Source of the DNA: an uncultured Collinsella sp. | Lineage (GTDB): Bacteria > Actinomycetota > Coriobacteriia > Coriobacteriales > Coriobacteriaceae | DNA length: 18,675 nt | Direction: 5' to 3' | Assembly (NCBI GenBank): GCA_900547505.1 | Contig: URGY01000012.1 | Span: forward strand, 1 to 18,675 | Shown here: piece after piece, positions 8,387-16,600 of the stretch | How the letters are laid out: each line of letters begins with the position of its first letter | Numbering within the stretch: the stretch's first letter is position 1 | Notes under the pieces: model-generated | The model's database searches: none | What the model was told of the DNA's origin: nothing | Seen by the model: the letters and a program-made list of their open reading frames with translations, nothing else | Translations under genes and position numbers: made by a program

Positions 8387-8649
8387 TAGGCGATCTCGGC
8401 GCGAGCGGCCTCGATAGCGCGCGTAAGCTGGTCGGCGCAGGAGGTCTTTTTCATACCGCAGGTATTACCGGCGAGAACCTCGATTATGCGATCGGCAGGA
8501 GCACCCTCGACCAGCCTGGAGATGGCCTTGAGGTTACCATCACAGCCGCCGGTAAACTCGACTCCCAGCACCTTGCTGCCATCGTCAGAGAGATTGAGGT
8601 GAATATTGCGAGCGCATACGCCCTGCGGCTTGTAGTCAAAACTAATCAT
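8386..8649 (-). CDS. TSCPD-domain protein (TIGR03905-like)
   Basis: An 87-residue protein matching the small stand-alone TSCPD family: GVCARNI (C12), EFTGGCDGNLKAISRLVEG (C36), NTCGMKKTSCADQL (C64, C71). The name-giving motif reads TSCAD instead of TSCPD. The same domain occurs at the C-terminus of some B12-dependent ribonucleotide reductases. The four cysteines suggest metal or redox chemistry, but the role of the free-standing form is not known to me. The SD AGGGG lies about 6 bases before the ATG and sits in the loop of a small TGAGA/TCTCA stem, so access could be modestly affected. The gene is coupled to the Tat lipoprotein downstream (TAATG overlap). The 113-base gap upstream has a -10-like GATAAT but no good -35. 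Confidence 0.92.
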   Translation of the reverse strand: MISFDYKPQGVCARNIHLNLSDDGSKVLGVEFTGGCDGNLKAISRLVEGAPADRIIEVLAGNTCGMKKTSCADQLTRAIEAARAEIA

Positions 8650-8762
8650 TGAGATCCCCTCTCAGAAAGAAATTTCAGACGTCTATTATCCCCGCCTGGG
8701 CCGACTTATTATCGCAAGCACCGATTCAACATCCTACGATGCTTGGACTAGTGGGGGCAAGA

Positions 8763-10562
8763 TTAGCAGTCCGTACCCTGTGCGTGGACCACGCGCTTCT
8801 CCCGATACATATCGTGGTCGGCGACACGATATACATCGGCCAGCGTATTTCCAGCCGTCTCGACGGTCGCCACGCCAATCGACGCGCTGACCGTCAGGGC
8901 CTCATCACTTACCGCGGCAAGGCCGAGACGAAGATCCTGTTCCAGCCCGAGCGCAGACTCGTTGTCAGTATGGGGGCAAACCAGCAAAAACTCGTCGCCG
9001 CCAACGCGCATCGGCAGGTAATCCGCACCAGCCACCCGCCGCAGCACGGACGCCGTCCGTCGCAGCAGTTCATCCCCCATCTCGTGACCATAGATGTCGT
9101 TGGTCCGCTTGAGATAATTGCAGTCCACCATAATCACGCTCACTGGCAAGCCCTCGTTTACCAGGCTATCTCCGCGCGATTCAAGATAGTTACGGTTGCG
9201 AAGCCCCGTCAGTTTATCTTGGTATGACAGCTCCTCGGCATGCTTGACCATCGATATGTTGTGCGTCGCCACGACGACCGACTCCAGCCGGCCTTGCTCA
9301 TCGCGATGCTGGGGGACAACCTGTAGCGAGTACCAAGCGCCTCGACAATCTCGCACCTCGGCAGCCAAGTACGGTACGCCCTCCATACGTTCACGAAGCG
9401 TACTTATATCTACGAGTCCCACAACCGCTTCGCGGCTTTCGGGGCTCACGATATCCCGGCAGACCGTGTCCATAAAGTCATATGCCTCGTTGTGCTCGGC
9501 AAATATCTTCGCTATCGCCGGCGACATATTGATTCCCTCGATCTCGAGGGTGTCGAGATGCAAAAGGAAGGTCGAATCGTAGATGGCGCTTATGGCATTG
9601 ATAATGCCGAGTTGTTTATCCTTTTCGACCAAATTGCGGTGGTCAACGATATTTCGAGCCAACAGCACCACGACCCAAAACGCAAGGCACACCAAGACGC
9701 CGACGGCGACAAATGAAATCCTGTCAGACATGACCTCAGATTTGGGATATAGCGCAAACAGGCGGTAGTCCTTATATGCCGCACGCACGGCATACCATTC
9801 GTCTCCTCGATATTCGATGCGCGTCAGGCCGTCGTCTTTCCACTCAACTCCTACGCTGGTGAGGAGTCGGGCGAGCGACACGTCAGCATCGGCACTGTTG
9901 GATGGGACAATCTCCGCATCCTCCATAACAAGCACCGTGGGACCCTGGTGGAAGGTACTGTTCGAAAGCACGTCGGCTATGGCATATGAATAGTCGTCCG
10001 CCGTATCGGAAACAAGTGAGCGGTATGCCAGGGCAACGCCGTCGCCATACGGAACAGCACAGACGGCAAAAACGACACCACGGCGCTCATCGACAGTTGA
10101 GTAGGTCACTTTGGAACCTTGATACATCGATGCGACCGGCGAACAGGCCAACTCATCTCGCCACAACATGAGCGGATCGCGACCATCGATGTCGTAGTGG
10201 GCAGCCATATGGCCATCGGAGTCCATGACCATCAGCCCCGAAAGGTTCTCGGCATGGACAAATTGCTCGATAAGGTCGTCGTTAACCTCAACGCGATCAG
10301 AGGACAGGAACGTTGCAAATGATTCGACCGCGGCGAGCAAATCGTGCGTCTCCTCGGTTTTTCTCCCCTGTTCGTAGCGATCATATTTTTCGCAAGCGTT
10401 TTCCAAAAACACCATGGTTTCTTGGCCAAACCCAAGCGTTTTTTCGAGGCAGCGATGGGTTCCAACCGTATACAACAGGCCTAACAAGACAGCGCTGACA
10501 ATAACGCCGACAGCTATGACGGTCAGAGTCTTTCGATGCAAGCGGTGCTCATCAGTTGTCAT
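8763..10562 (-). CDS. Membrane GGDEF protein, probable diguanylate cyclase
   Basis: This 599-residue protein probably makes cyclic di-GMP from two GTP at the membrane. It has a first helix (12-33), an extracytoplasmic sensor region of about 245 residues (34-280, Cache-like in layout, not confirmed), a second helix (about 282-303), a PAS-like cytoplasmic segment (about 318-440) and a GGDEF domain (about 445-590). The metal-binding D480 lies in VIMVDCNYLKRTND, and the active-site GGDEF (521-525) is intact. The inhibitory I-site RxxD is absent: the aligned residues are GADY. There is no EAL domain. Its ATG overlaps the solute-binding protein stop (ATGA), with AAGGAG 7 bases upstream, indicating translational coupling. 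The likely partner is that solute-binding protein. Confidence 0.93.
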   Translation of the reverse strand: MTTDEHRLHRKTLTVIAVGVIVSAVLLGLLYTVGTHRCLEKTLGFGQETMVFLENACEKYDRYEQGRKTEETHDLLAAVESFATFLSSDRVEVNDDLIEQFVHAENLSGLMVMDSDGHMAAHYDIDGRDPLMLWRDELACSPVASMYQGSKVTYSTVDERRGVVFAVCAVPYGDGVALAYRSLVSDTADDYSYAIADVLSNSTFHQGPTVLVMEDAEIVPSNSADADVSLARLLTSVGVEWKDDGLTRIEYRGDEWYAVRAAYKDYRLFALYPKSEVMSDRISFVAVGVLVCLAFWVVVLLARNIVDHRNLVEKDKQLGIINAISAIYDSTFLLHLDTLEIEGINMSPAIAKIFAEHNEAYDFMDTVCRDIVSPESREAVVGLVDISTLRERMEGVPYLAAEVRDCRGAWYSLQVVPQHRDEQGRLESVVVATHNISMVKHAEELSYQDKLTGLRNRNYLESRGDSLVNEGLPVSVIMVDCNYLKRTNDIYGHEMGDELLRRTASVLRRVAGADYLPMRVGGDEFLLVCPHTDNESALGLEQDLRLGLAAVSDEALTVSASIGVATVETAGNTLADVYRVADHDMYREKRVVHAQGTDC

Positions 10563-11395
10563 GAATTTGCTCCTTGCCCGCCCGTCGTCGCTCCTGTCTT
10601 GTAATTGCCCACAATACGGTCAATCGTGCCATCTCGATCCATGGCAAACAATGCGGTATTGAGCTCCTTTACGATCGGTCCTTCATAGCTGTCATCAAAC
10701 GCGACGCCCAGATCAACTGTCATAACGTTGTCAGCGAACACGCGGTAAAGGCCGGGATACTGGGCGACAAGTCGGTCAAGCTGCTGAACGTCCGCCATCC
10801 AACAGTCGACATACCCTTTGGCGAGGGCGGCTTTGCAGAGCTCGGCAGAACCATACGATTTGATTTGCACGTCCGGCGAGATTTCCAGATCCCCTGCGAG
10901 CAATCGGCGTTCGCTCACCGAGCCCGCAATCACCGCGATGGTCTTGCTTCCATCGAGATGCGCCAAGGACTTGATGCCACTCGTTTTCTTGGCGGCAACC
11001 GAGACCGTCACGGTTAGATACGGCTCGGTCCAGTAATACTTATCCTCGCGATAACAGGGAGAATAATCACACCACAGGCAATCGATATCACCGTTTTTGA
11101 GCAGCCGGTCGCGATCGTTCCAGTCAATATCGACAAACTGTGGCTTGAGCCCCGCACGCTTGCAGGCCTCGCGGGCGATGTCGATATCGATACCGGCGTA
11201 ATCGCCCGTGGTATCGATATACACATAGGGGTCGTTATCCGTAACGCCGATTTTGAGTACCGGGAGATCTTTGTCGGCTTCATTCGAGGAGGAAGAACTG
11301 CTTCGAACGGTATACGTCAGGGCGGCCACACAGGCAGCAACAAGGAACATGAGCGTAAACGAGACAATGGCGACTCGCTTGATACGTCCGGGCAC
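10559..11395 (-). CDS. Family-3 solute-binding protein, amino-acid type
   Basis: An extracytoplasmic binding protein of the SBP_bac_3 fold (278 residues from my start). After the signal segment come LKIGVTDNDPYVYID, YAGIDIDIAREACKRAG and DRDRLLKNGDIDCLW, the typical lobe-1 layout for polar amino acids. LDGSKTIAVIAGSVSERRL and VDCWMADVQQLDRLV follow in lobe 2. The N-terminus (VPGRIKRVAIVSFTLMFLVAAC) is a basic-plus-hydrophobic export signal; VAAC could be a lipobox, or the helix may stay as an anchor. I chose GTG 11395 with AGGGAGG just upstream. The frame reaches 11485, but that start lies inside the purB terminator, and the ATG at 11431 overlaps a TATAAA box. No ABC permease or ATPase is next to it; instead the stop overlaps a GGDEF gene, suggesting a sensory rather than transport role (inference). 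Confidence 0.88.
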   Translation of the reverse strand: MPGRIKRVAIVSFTLMFLVAACVAALTYTVRSSSSSSNEADKDLPVLKIGVTDNDPYVYIDTTGDYAGIDIDIAREACKRAGLKPQFVDIDWNDRDRLLKNGDIDCLWCDYSPCYREDKYYWTEPYLTVTVSVAAKKTSGIKSLAHLDGSKTIAVIAGSVSERRLLAGDLEISPDVQIKSYGSAELCKAALAKGYVDCWMADVQQLDRLVAQYPGLYRVFADNVMTVDLGVAFDDSYEGPIVKELNTALFAMDRDGTIDRIVGNYKTGATTGGQGANS

Positions 11396-11431
11396 GCGCC
11401 TCCCTTCATCGAAACAGCAGTCGGATTTCAT

Positions 11432-11460
11432 TTTATACCCGAGGCTGATGCGGCAATAAA
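11432..11460 (-). promoter_or_regulatory. Candidate promoter of the solute-binding protein/GGDEF unit
   Basis: On the minus strand, TTTATT (11455-11460), a 17-base spacer, then TATAAA (11432-11437). The -35 hexamer lies in the T-tract of the purB terminator. Transcription would begin near 11425, giving a leader of about 30 bases with an SD before the GTG at 11395. The -10 is good; the -35 matches poorly. Confidence 0.45.
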
Positions 11461-11490
11461 AAAGCGCCTCGCCCAAGACGGGCAAGGCGC
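11458..11490 (-). terminator. Terminator of purB
   Basis: The stem GCGCCTTGCCC/GGGCGAGGCGC (minus strand, 10 of 11 pairs, one mismatch) with a 5-base loop is followed by a run of six T (11458-11463). It lies about 45 bases after the purB stop codon. Confidence 0.88.
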
Positions 11491-11533
11491 CAATGGTCCA
11501 AATGCAACCGCAAGCAGTCGAATTAGTTTAACC

Positions 11534-12880
11534 CTACTCGAAGCTCAGCTGCTCCAGGCGATCGAAGACCGTGTCGATGCGGGTGAGGAAGTCCCACGGA
11601 TCAAAAATCTCGTCGAGCTTCTCCTGGCTGACGGTGCAGCGCGGATCGGCCTCGAGACGTTCCTTAAAGGTAGGGCCGGAGACACAATCCTGCACCTCGT
11701 GCCAGGTTGCCATGGCGTTCTCCTGCACAATGGCGTACGCGTCCTCGCGGGTGATGCCCGTATCGACGAGGGCCAGTAGGACCTTGGAGGAGAAGATGAG
11801 GCCGCGGGTCTTATTGAGGTTGGCCATCATGCGGGCAGGGTACAGCTGCAGGCCGTCGATAACGCGGATGAGGCACTGGAACATGTGGTCGAGCGCGATG
11901 AAGCTGTCGGCCTGGGCGACGCGCTCGGCAGAGGAGTGCGAAATGTCACGCTCGTGCCACAGGGCGACGTTGTCGAAGGCAACCTGCGCGTTGGCCTTCA
12001 CGACGCGCGACAGGCCGCAGACTTTCTCCATGGTGATGGGGTTGCGCTTGTGCGGCATGGCGGAGCTGCCCTTTTGGCCCTTACGGAACGGCTCCTCGGC
12101 CTCGAGCGTATCAGTCTTCTGCAGGTTGCGGACCTCGGTAGCGATGCGCTCACAGGTGGCCGCGGTGGTGGCGAGAACGCCGGCGAGATAGGCGTGATGG
12201 TCGCGGCTGATAACTTGCGTGGACAGCGGGTCGTGAACCAGGCCCAGGTGCTCGCAGACGTACTCCTCGACGAACGGCTCGATGGAGCTGTAGGTGCCGA
12301 CGGCACCGGAGATGGCACCGAAGGCAACATTCTTGCGAGCGTCCTCAAGACGATCCAGATCGCGCTTGAGCTCCCAGGCCCAAGAGCCAAACTTCATGCC
12401 AAAGGTCATCGGCTCGGCGTGGATGCCATGAGTGCGGCCGGCACAGAGCGTGTTGCGCTCCTCAAAGGCGCGACGCTTGCAAATCTCGCCGAGCTTCTTG
12501 ACGTCCTCGATGATCAGGTCGCAGGCCTGGGTGAGCTGGTAGCACAGGGCCGTGTCGCCCAGATCCGAGCTGGTCATGCCATAGTGAACCCAGCGGCTGG
12601 GCTTGGGGTCGCCCTCGGGAACATCGGCATCGATGTATTCCTTCATGTTGGTCAGGAAGGCAATGACGTCGTGGCGCGTGACTTCCTCGATCTCATCGAC
12701 CTTCGCCTTCTCAAAGTTGGCATGGTCGCGGATCCACTGGGCCTCGTCTTTGGAAATACCGATCTTGCCGAGCTCCGCCTGGGCCTCGCAGGCCAGAACC
12801 TCGATTTCCTGCCAAATGGCGTACTTGTTCTCGAGGGAGAAGATGTGTCCCATCTCCGGGCGGGTATAGCGATCGATCAT
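11534..12880 (-). CDS. purB: Adenylosuccinate lyase
   Basis: This enzyme splits SAICAR to AICAR and adenylosuccinate to AMP, releasing fumarate in both cases, so it acts twice in purine synthesis. It belongs to the fumarase/aspartase superfamily. Visible motifs are MTSSDLGDT, the catalytic-His region GRTHGIHAEPMTFG, and the flexible signature loop GSSAMPHKRNPITMEK with the catalytic serine. The length is 448 residues, in the normal range. I chose the ATG at 12880 because AAAGGAG lies 5 bases before it; the frame is open to 12946 but without another SD-supported start. A -10-like TACAAT is at 12925-12930 with no good -35. It is transcribed alone, ending at the terminator at 11458-11490. It acts directly after the purC product, but the two genes are not linked in one unit. 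Confidence 0.97.
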   Translation of the reverse strand: MIDRYTRPEMGHIFSLENKYAIWQEIEVLACEAQAELGKIGISKDEAQWIRDHANFEKAKVDEIEEVTRHDVIAFLTNMKEYIDADVPEGDPKPSRWVHYGMTSSDLGDTALCYQLTQACDLIIEDVKKLGEICKRRAFEERNTLCAGRTHGIHAEPMTFGMKFGSWAWELKRDLDRLEDARKNVAFGAISGAVGTYSSIEPFVEEYVCEHLGLVHDPLSTQVISRDHHAYLAGVLATTAATCERIATEVRNLQKTDTLEAEEPFRKGQKGSSAMPHKRNPITMEKVCGLSRVVKANAQVAFDNVALWHERDISHSSAERVAQADSFIALDHMFQCLIRVIDGLQLYPARMMANLNKTRGLIFSSKVLLALVDTGITREDAYAIVQENAMATWHEVQDCVSGPTFKERLEADPRCTVSQEKLDEIFDPWDFLTRIDTVFDRLEQLSFE

Positions 12881-12982
12881 AGCGGCTCCTTTTTGGTTAT
12901 TGGCACGTTGGTCGTAACCCAACCATTGTACCGTGCGCAGGTGCAAGTATGGGCAGCAGGCATTAACCTAACATTTTGGAAT

Positions 12983-13043
12983 TGGAGCAAGCAACGGGAC
13001 GTCTGCGTATTTGCTTTGCAAGTACGCACCGGCTGCGGTCGGC
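12983..13043 (-). repeat. Direct repeat copy A with tRNA-Gly 3'-end sequence
   Basis: A 61-base unit that begins (on the plus strand) with TGGAGCAAGCAACGGGAC, which is the reverse complement of the last 18 bases of tRNA-Gly including CCA, with two changes. It then continues with 43 bases shared with copy B (13117-13177). It lies in the gene-free gap between purB and tRNA-Gly. It is not a complete tRNA: there is no D-arm or anticodon arm. Short open frames across it are just the repeat read in frame. Confidence 0.7.
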
Positions 13044-13116
13044 ATGTCCCGGACCTACGCCTATGCGCGGGCAATATGGGTTGAATCTGACACTCCCGGC
13101 TGTCTCCCATGCTCGA

Positions 13117-13177
13117 TGGAGCGGGCAACGGGACGTCCGCGTATTTGCTTCGCAAATCCGCACCGGCTGCGGTCGCC
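13117..13177 (-). repeat. Direct repeat copy B with tRNA-Gly 3'-end sequence
   Basis: Same 61-base unit as copy A, about 7 differences apart by eye, 134 bases away and in the same orientation. Its first 18 bases (13117-13134) are identical to the tRNA-Gly 3' end at 13308-13325. The rest contains the small hairpin ATTTGC-TTC-GCAAAT (13143-13157) and GC-rich inverted segments. Immediately beyond lie CGCC-TATC-GGCG and ATAAACG-CTTCG-CGTTTAT (13202-13220), giving a chain of small hairpins. Confidence 0.72.
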
Positions 13178-13238
13178 TATCGGCGACCTTGCCTGCTCGC
13201 TATAAACGCTTCGCGTTTATTTAACGCTCGCACCCTGT

Positions 13239-13253
13239 CGGGTTCGAGTCCCG
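13239..13253 (+). repeat. Inverted copy of the tRNA-Gly T-arm
   Basis: The 15 bases CGGGTTCGAGTCCCG on the plus strand equal the T-arm of tRNA-Gly, which is on the minus strand at 13320-13334. The two copies therefore form an inverted repeat around the tRNA terminator. No acceptor, anticodon or D-arm that would make a tRNA is recognisable on the plus strand here. It may be a tRNA remnant. Confidence 0.6.
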
Positions 13254-13264
13254 GCACTTTATTG

Positions 13265-13296
13265 AAAAAGGCACGGTAACGAAACGTTACCGTGCC
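13265..13296 (-). terminator. Terminator of tRNA-Gly
   Basis: A perfect 11-bp stem GGCACGGTAAC/GTTACCGTGCC (13270-13280 with 13286-13296) with a 5-base loop, followed on the minus strand by five T (13265-13269). It begins 12 bases after the encoded CCA end of tRNA-Gly. Confidence 0.92.
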
Positions 13297-13307
13297 TGAA
13301 ATTCGAA

Positions 13308-13382
13308 TGGAGCGGGCAACGGGACTCGAACCCGCGAGTGTCAGCTTGGGAAGCTGATGCCTTACCACTTGGCGATGCCCGC
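13308..13382 (-). tRNA. tRNA-Gly (anticodon CCC)
   Basis: A 75-base tRNA on the minus strand including an encoded CCA. The acceptor stem is GCGGGCA/TGCCCGC with discriminator T. The D-arm region is CGCCAAGTGGTAAGGC. The anticodon stem TCAGC/GCTGA closes the loop TTCCCAA, giving anticodon CCC. The T-arm is CGGGTTCGAGTCCCG. It has its own promoter (13396-13425) and terminator (13265-13296). Its 3' 18 bases recur twice downstream (repeats A and B). Unlike tRNA-Lys in this window, CCA is encoded. Confidence 0.95.
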
Positions 13383-13395
13383 ATATGTGGGGGAT

Positions 13396-13425
13396 AGTAT
13401 AACGCGGTTGTCTTGTTCGATACAA
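13396..13425 (-). promoter_or_regulatory. Promoter of tRNA-Gly
   Basis: On the minus strand, TTGTAT (13420-13425), an 18-base spacer, then TATACT (13396-13401). Transcription would start near 13389, 7 bases before the mature tRNA 5' end. The arrangement matches that of the tRNA-Lys promoter in this window. Confidence 0.6.
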
Positions 13426-13679
13426 GGGTGGCGATGCTTGTTTTAGCTGTGGAGATTCGTTTGAAAATCACGTCAATTGTGGAGACGAGGACCTTTGACT
13501 TCCTGTTCTCCCTATCTTCTACCTGCACTTTTGCTTGATTGTTGTATTTGAGCTCAATTTGTCAGGAATTGGGCAAGCTTTTGGTCAGGCTCCGGTACTT
13601 ACCCGCATGAACCTCGGGGGTAGCCTCATCCTACGCGTCGCAGCCTCCCCGTGCGGCGCACGAGGGATAAGGAGCAGCC
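13426..13679 (+). promoter_or_regulatory. Upstream region of the adhesin gene, promoter not resolved
   Basis: This gap of about 250 bases must hold the start signals of the plus-strand adhesin, divergent from tRNA-Gly. It is AT-richer than the genes around it between 13440 and 13580. Possible -35 elements are TTGACT (about 13496) and TTGCTT (about 13532), but neither has a convincing -10 at normal spacing. A small GTGC-GGC-GCAC hairpin lies just before the SD AAGGAG, which is 5 bases from the ATG at 13680. No riboswitch was recognised. Confidence 0.35.
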
Positions 13680-16600
13680 ATGTCCAACGCACCCACGCAC
13701 TCTGTCCACAGCGCAATCGCAACAGGTCCGCTGCTCCTGCTCCTCTTCCTGCTTTTCGGCTGCCTGGCACCGGGAGCCGCATTTGCCGTCGATGGCTACG
13801 ACCAGCTCGGCTTCCGCACTATTAGCGATGATTGTGGGCCCTTCTTCATCGGCAAGTATGAAGCTCAAGACGCCTCGATTGCCTACTGCATGAACCAAGA
13901 GCGCCCCGGCCCCACCAAGCCGGGCGGCCCATGGCTCAACTTTGATCAAGGCTGGGTGTGGCTCGACGACGAGTTCGCGGCAATCGTTTGTCACGGATAT
14001 CCTACCGCCACGTCGTTTGGCGGTTACCATCTTTCACCCGATCGCGCCCGCGCCGCAACCCAGCTTGCCGTATGGATGCTCAACGGCACTACCCATGTCG
14101 ACGGTACCTACTCCTACACGACCGCTCAGGGCAAAACCAAGAGTGGGCACTTTACCGCTGACAATGAAGTCGTGGCGGCGGCGCGGTGGCTCCACGACAG
14201 CGCAAAATCAGGAAGCATCAAAGCCGCACCGCACCGCGCGCGGCGCTATCTAGGAACCGTATCGGGCGGCAGCAGACGTCAAGACATGCTCTATGTACTG
14301 CCGGCGGTCTCTGTTTCCTTCCAAAAGCAGTCTGCAAACGCTGCCATTACCAGCGGAAACAATACTTATCAGTTTGACGGGGCAACATTCGATATTTTTG
14401 AGAGCGCCAGCGGCGCGCGTGTCGGCACCATCCAGATGGACAGCAACGGTCGGGCGCAAGCAACACTTCTGCCCGACACGGCATACTACCTAGTTGAAAC
14501 GAAGGCGCCGGCCGGCTATGTCCCCCGCCACGATCGTATTGCCTTTACCACGGGGAATGACGGCGGGCGGGTCGCCATTGATGAACAGCCCGGCACCATC
14601 AACCTGCGTATCGTAAAACTCGATGCCGCGACGAATGCCGGCCCCCAGGTGGGATCTTCACTCGCAGGAGCAGAGTTCACGTGTGTGTCGCAATCAACCC
14701 CTGGATGGGCGCAAATTCTCACGACTGACGAAAGCGGTCGGGCTACCCTCGTCGATGTCCCCTTAGGAACCTTTACCATCTACGAATCAAAAGCCCCCGA
14801 GGGCTACCTGCCATCCAACGACAGCTGGACCTATACCGTTGGAGCCGACCAGCTCGGCGATTCAGGCGTAGTCGAGATCGAATCTCGCATTTCCGATATC
14901 CCCATTGCGTTTGACCTTGAGATTTCCAAATTCAAGGATTACGGCAATAGCGACCAATCCGGCCTGGAGCAGCCGGCGGGTGGTGTTGTCTTTGAAGTTG
15001 TCAGCAACAGCTCTCAGCAGGTTGTTGGCACATTGACCACAAACATCTATGGCTTTGCCTCCACCAAAGATCAGCCCGAAGCATGGTTCGGCACAGGCAA
15101 GCGACCCGCCGGTGTCCACGGAGCCGTCCCATACGACCGTGCCGGCTACACGATTCGCGAGGTTCCGGAAACCGTCCCCGAGGGTTTTAAACGTGCAGGG
15201 GAATGGACCGTCGGGGCCAATCAGATTTCCAACGGCGCCGAGCTTCAATATATCGTGGACAACCACGCTCTGTCGACGCATCTCCAGATTGTAAAACGCG
15301 ATGCCCAAACAGGCGCTTCTGTTCCACTAGCCGGATTCACCTTCCAACTCCTCGACAGCAATCACGAACCTGTCTCACAAACTTGCTGGTATCCAGCACA
15401 TAACGTAATGGACACCTTTACGACTGACGCGACCGGGACCGTCACACTGCCAGAATCGCTCGTGCCGGGCACCTATTATGTACGCGAAGCCTCGGCCAAA
15501 GAGCCCTATCTTGTCGGCGAAGAGATCGAGGTAAACATACCCGCCGACATGAACCTAACGCCCGTTGTAATCGCCTCGTATTATGACCACGCCGCGACCG
15601 GAAACATCAGGATCGTTAAAACCGATGCCGTAGACGGCAGCAGCCTCGCGGGCGCCGTCTTTGAGATCCGTGCCTCGGGTGATATCGTGCGCCCCGACGG
15701 TAGCATTGCCGCGCTCGACGGTGAGACTGTCGCTGCCGTCACGACGGATGAAACTGGAGAAGCACGCGCGGACGACCTCCCGCTGGGATCTGGCACCGCA
15801 CGCTACGAGGTTGTCGAGACTCAAGCGCCGGCAGGCTTCTTACTCGATCGGACATCCCATATTGTCGACCTTACTTATGCCGACCAGAAAACACCCGTTG
15901 TAGAAGCACGGCTTAACGTATCCGACGATTACACCAAGGTTGATATCTCCAAGGTCGATGCAAGCGGTGAGCAGGAAGTGGAAGGCGCACAGCTCACCTT
16001 ATATGGTCCCGATAAAACCGAAATAGACTCCTGGACCTCATCCGACAAGCCGCACCGCGTCGAACATCTTGCACCTGGCACCTACTCGTTGCGCGAAATG
16101 ATGTCTCCGCGGACCTATGACCTTGCCGAGGAGATAACGTTTGAAATAAAAGATACGGGAGAAGTCCAATCCGTCGCGATGAAGGATGCGCCCATCGAGA
16201 TCAAGGGGCAGGTCGACAAGCGTCAGGAACTTGTCCAACCTATCGAAAAGGGCCTGTTGGCTAACGGCGATGGTAAAAACCGCGCCACGACGCAAACCAA
16301 TAGTGATGGGCTTTTCTCCTATACCATCGATGCTCGAAACGATTCCGCTACTTGGGTTGATGAGTTTACGATTACCGATGATCTTGAGTGCGCCAAAGAC
16401 GGCACGGCGAGATTCATCTCAATCGAAACCCCCGTCGCCATCGGCGACCTCAACGGTCTGTGCAACGTGTGGTATCGCACGACGCCGTTGGACTCGACAG
16501 ACGTCGATGAACCGGCGAACGCGACACTTGACGATGGGCACGAAAATCCTTGGCTTGAGTCCGACGAAGTAAAAGAGAGCCTTGGTGAGGACTGTCGCCT

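Noticed and set aside
11885..13084. 399-residue plus-strand open frame opposite purB
   Set aside because: Antisense shadow of purB running into the repeat region; Leu/Gly/Ala/Asp-rich without a recognisable fold.
12877..13224. Several 64-92-residue frames with similar peptide motifs
   Set aside because: The similarity comes from direct repeats A and B being read in frame; no start signals and no family.
13239..13260. A second tRNA gene on the plus strand
   Set aside because: Only a T-arm is present; no acceptor pairing, D-arm or anticodon arm can be found upstream.
12983..13325. CRISPR array
   Set aside because: Only two diverged long copies plus one partial copy, unequal spacing (134 and 191 bases), tRNA-derived, and no cas gene.
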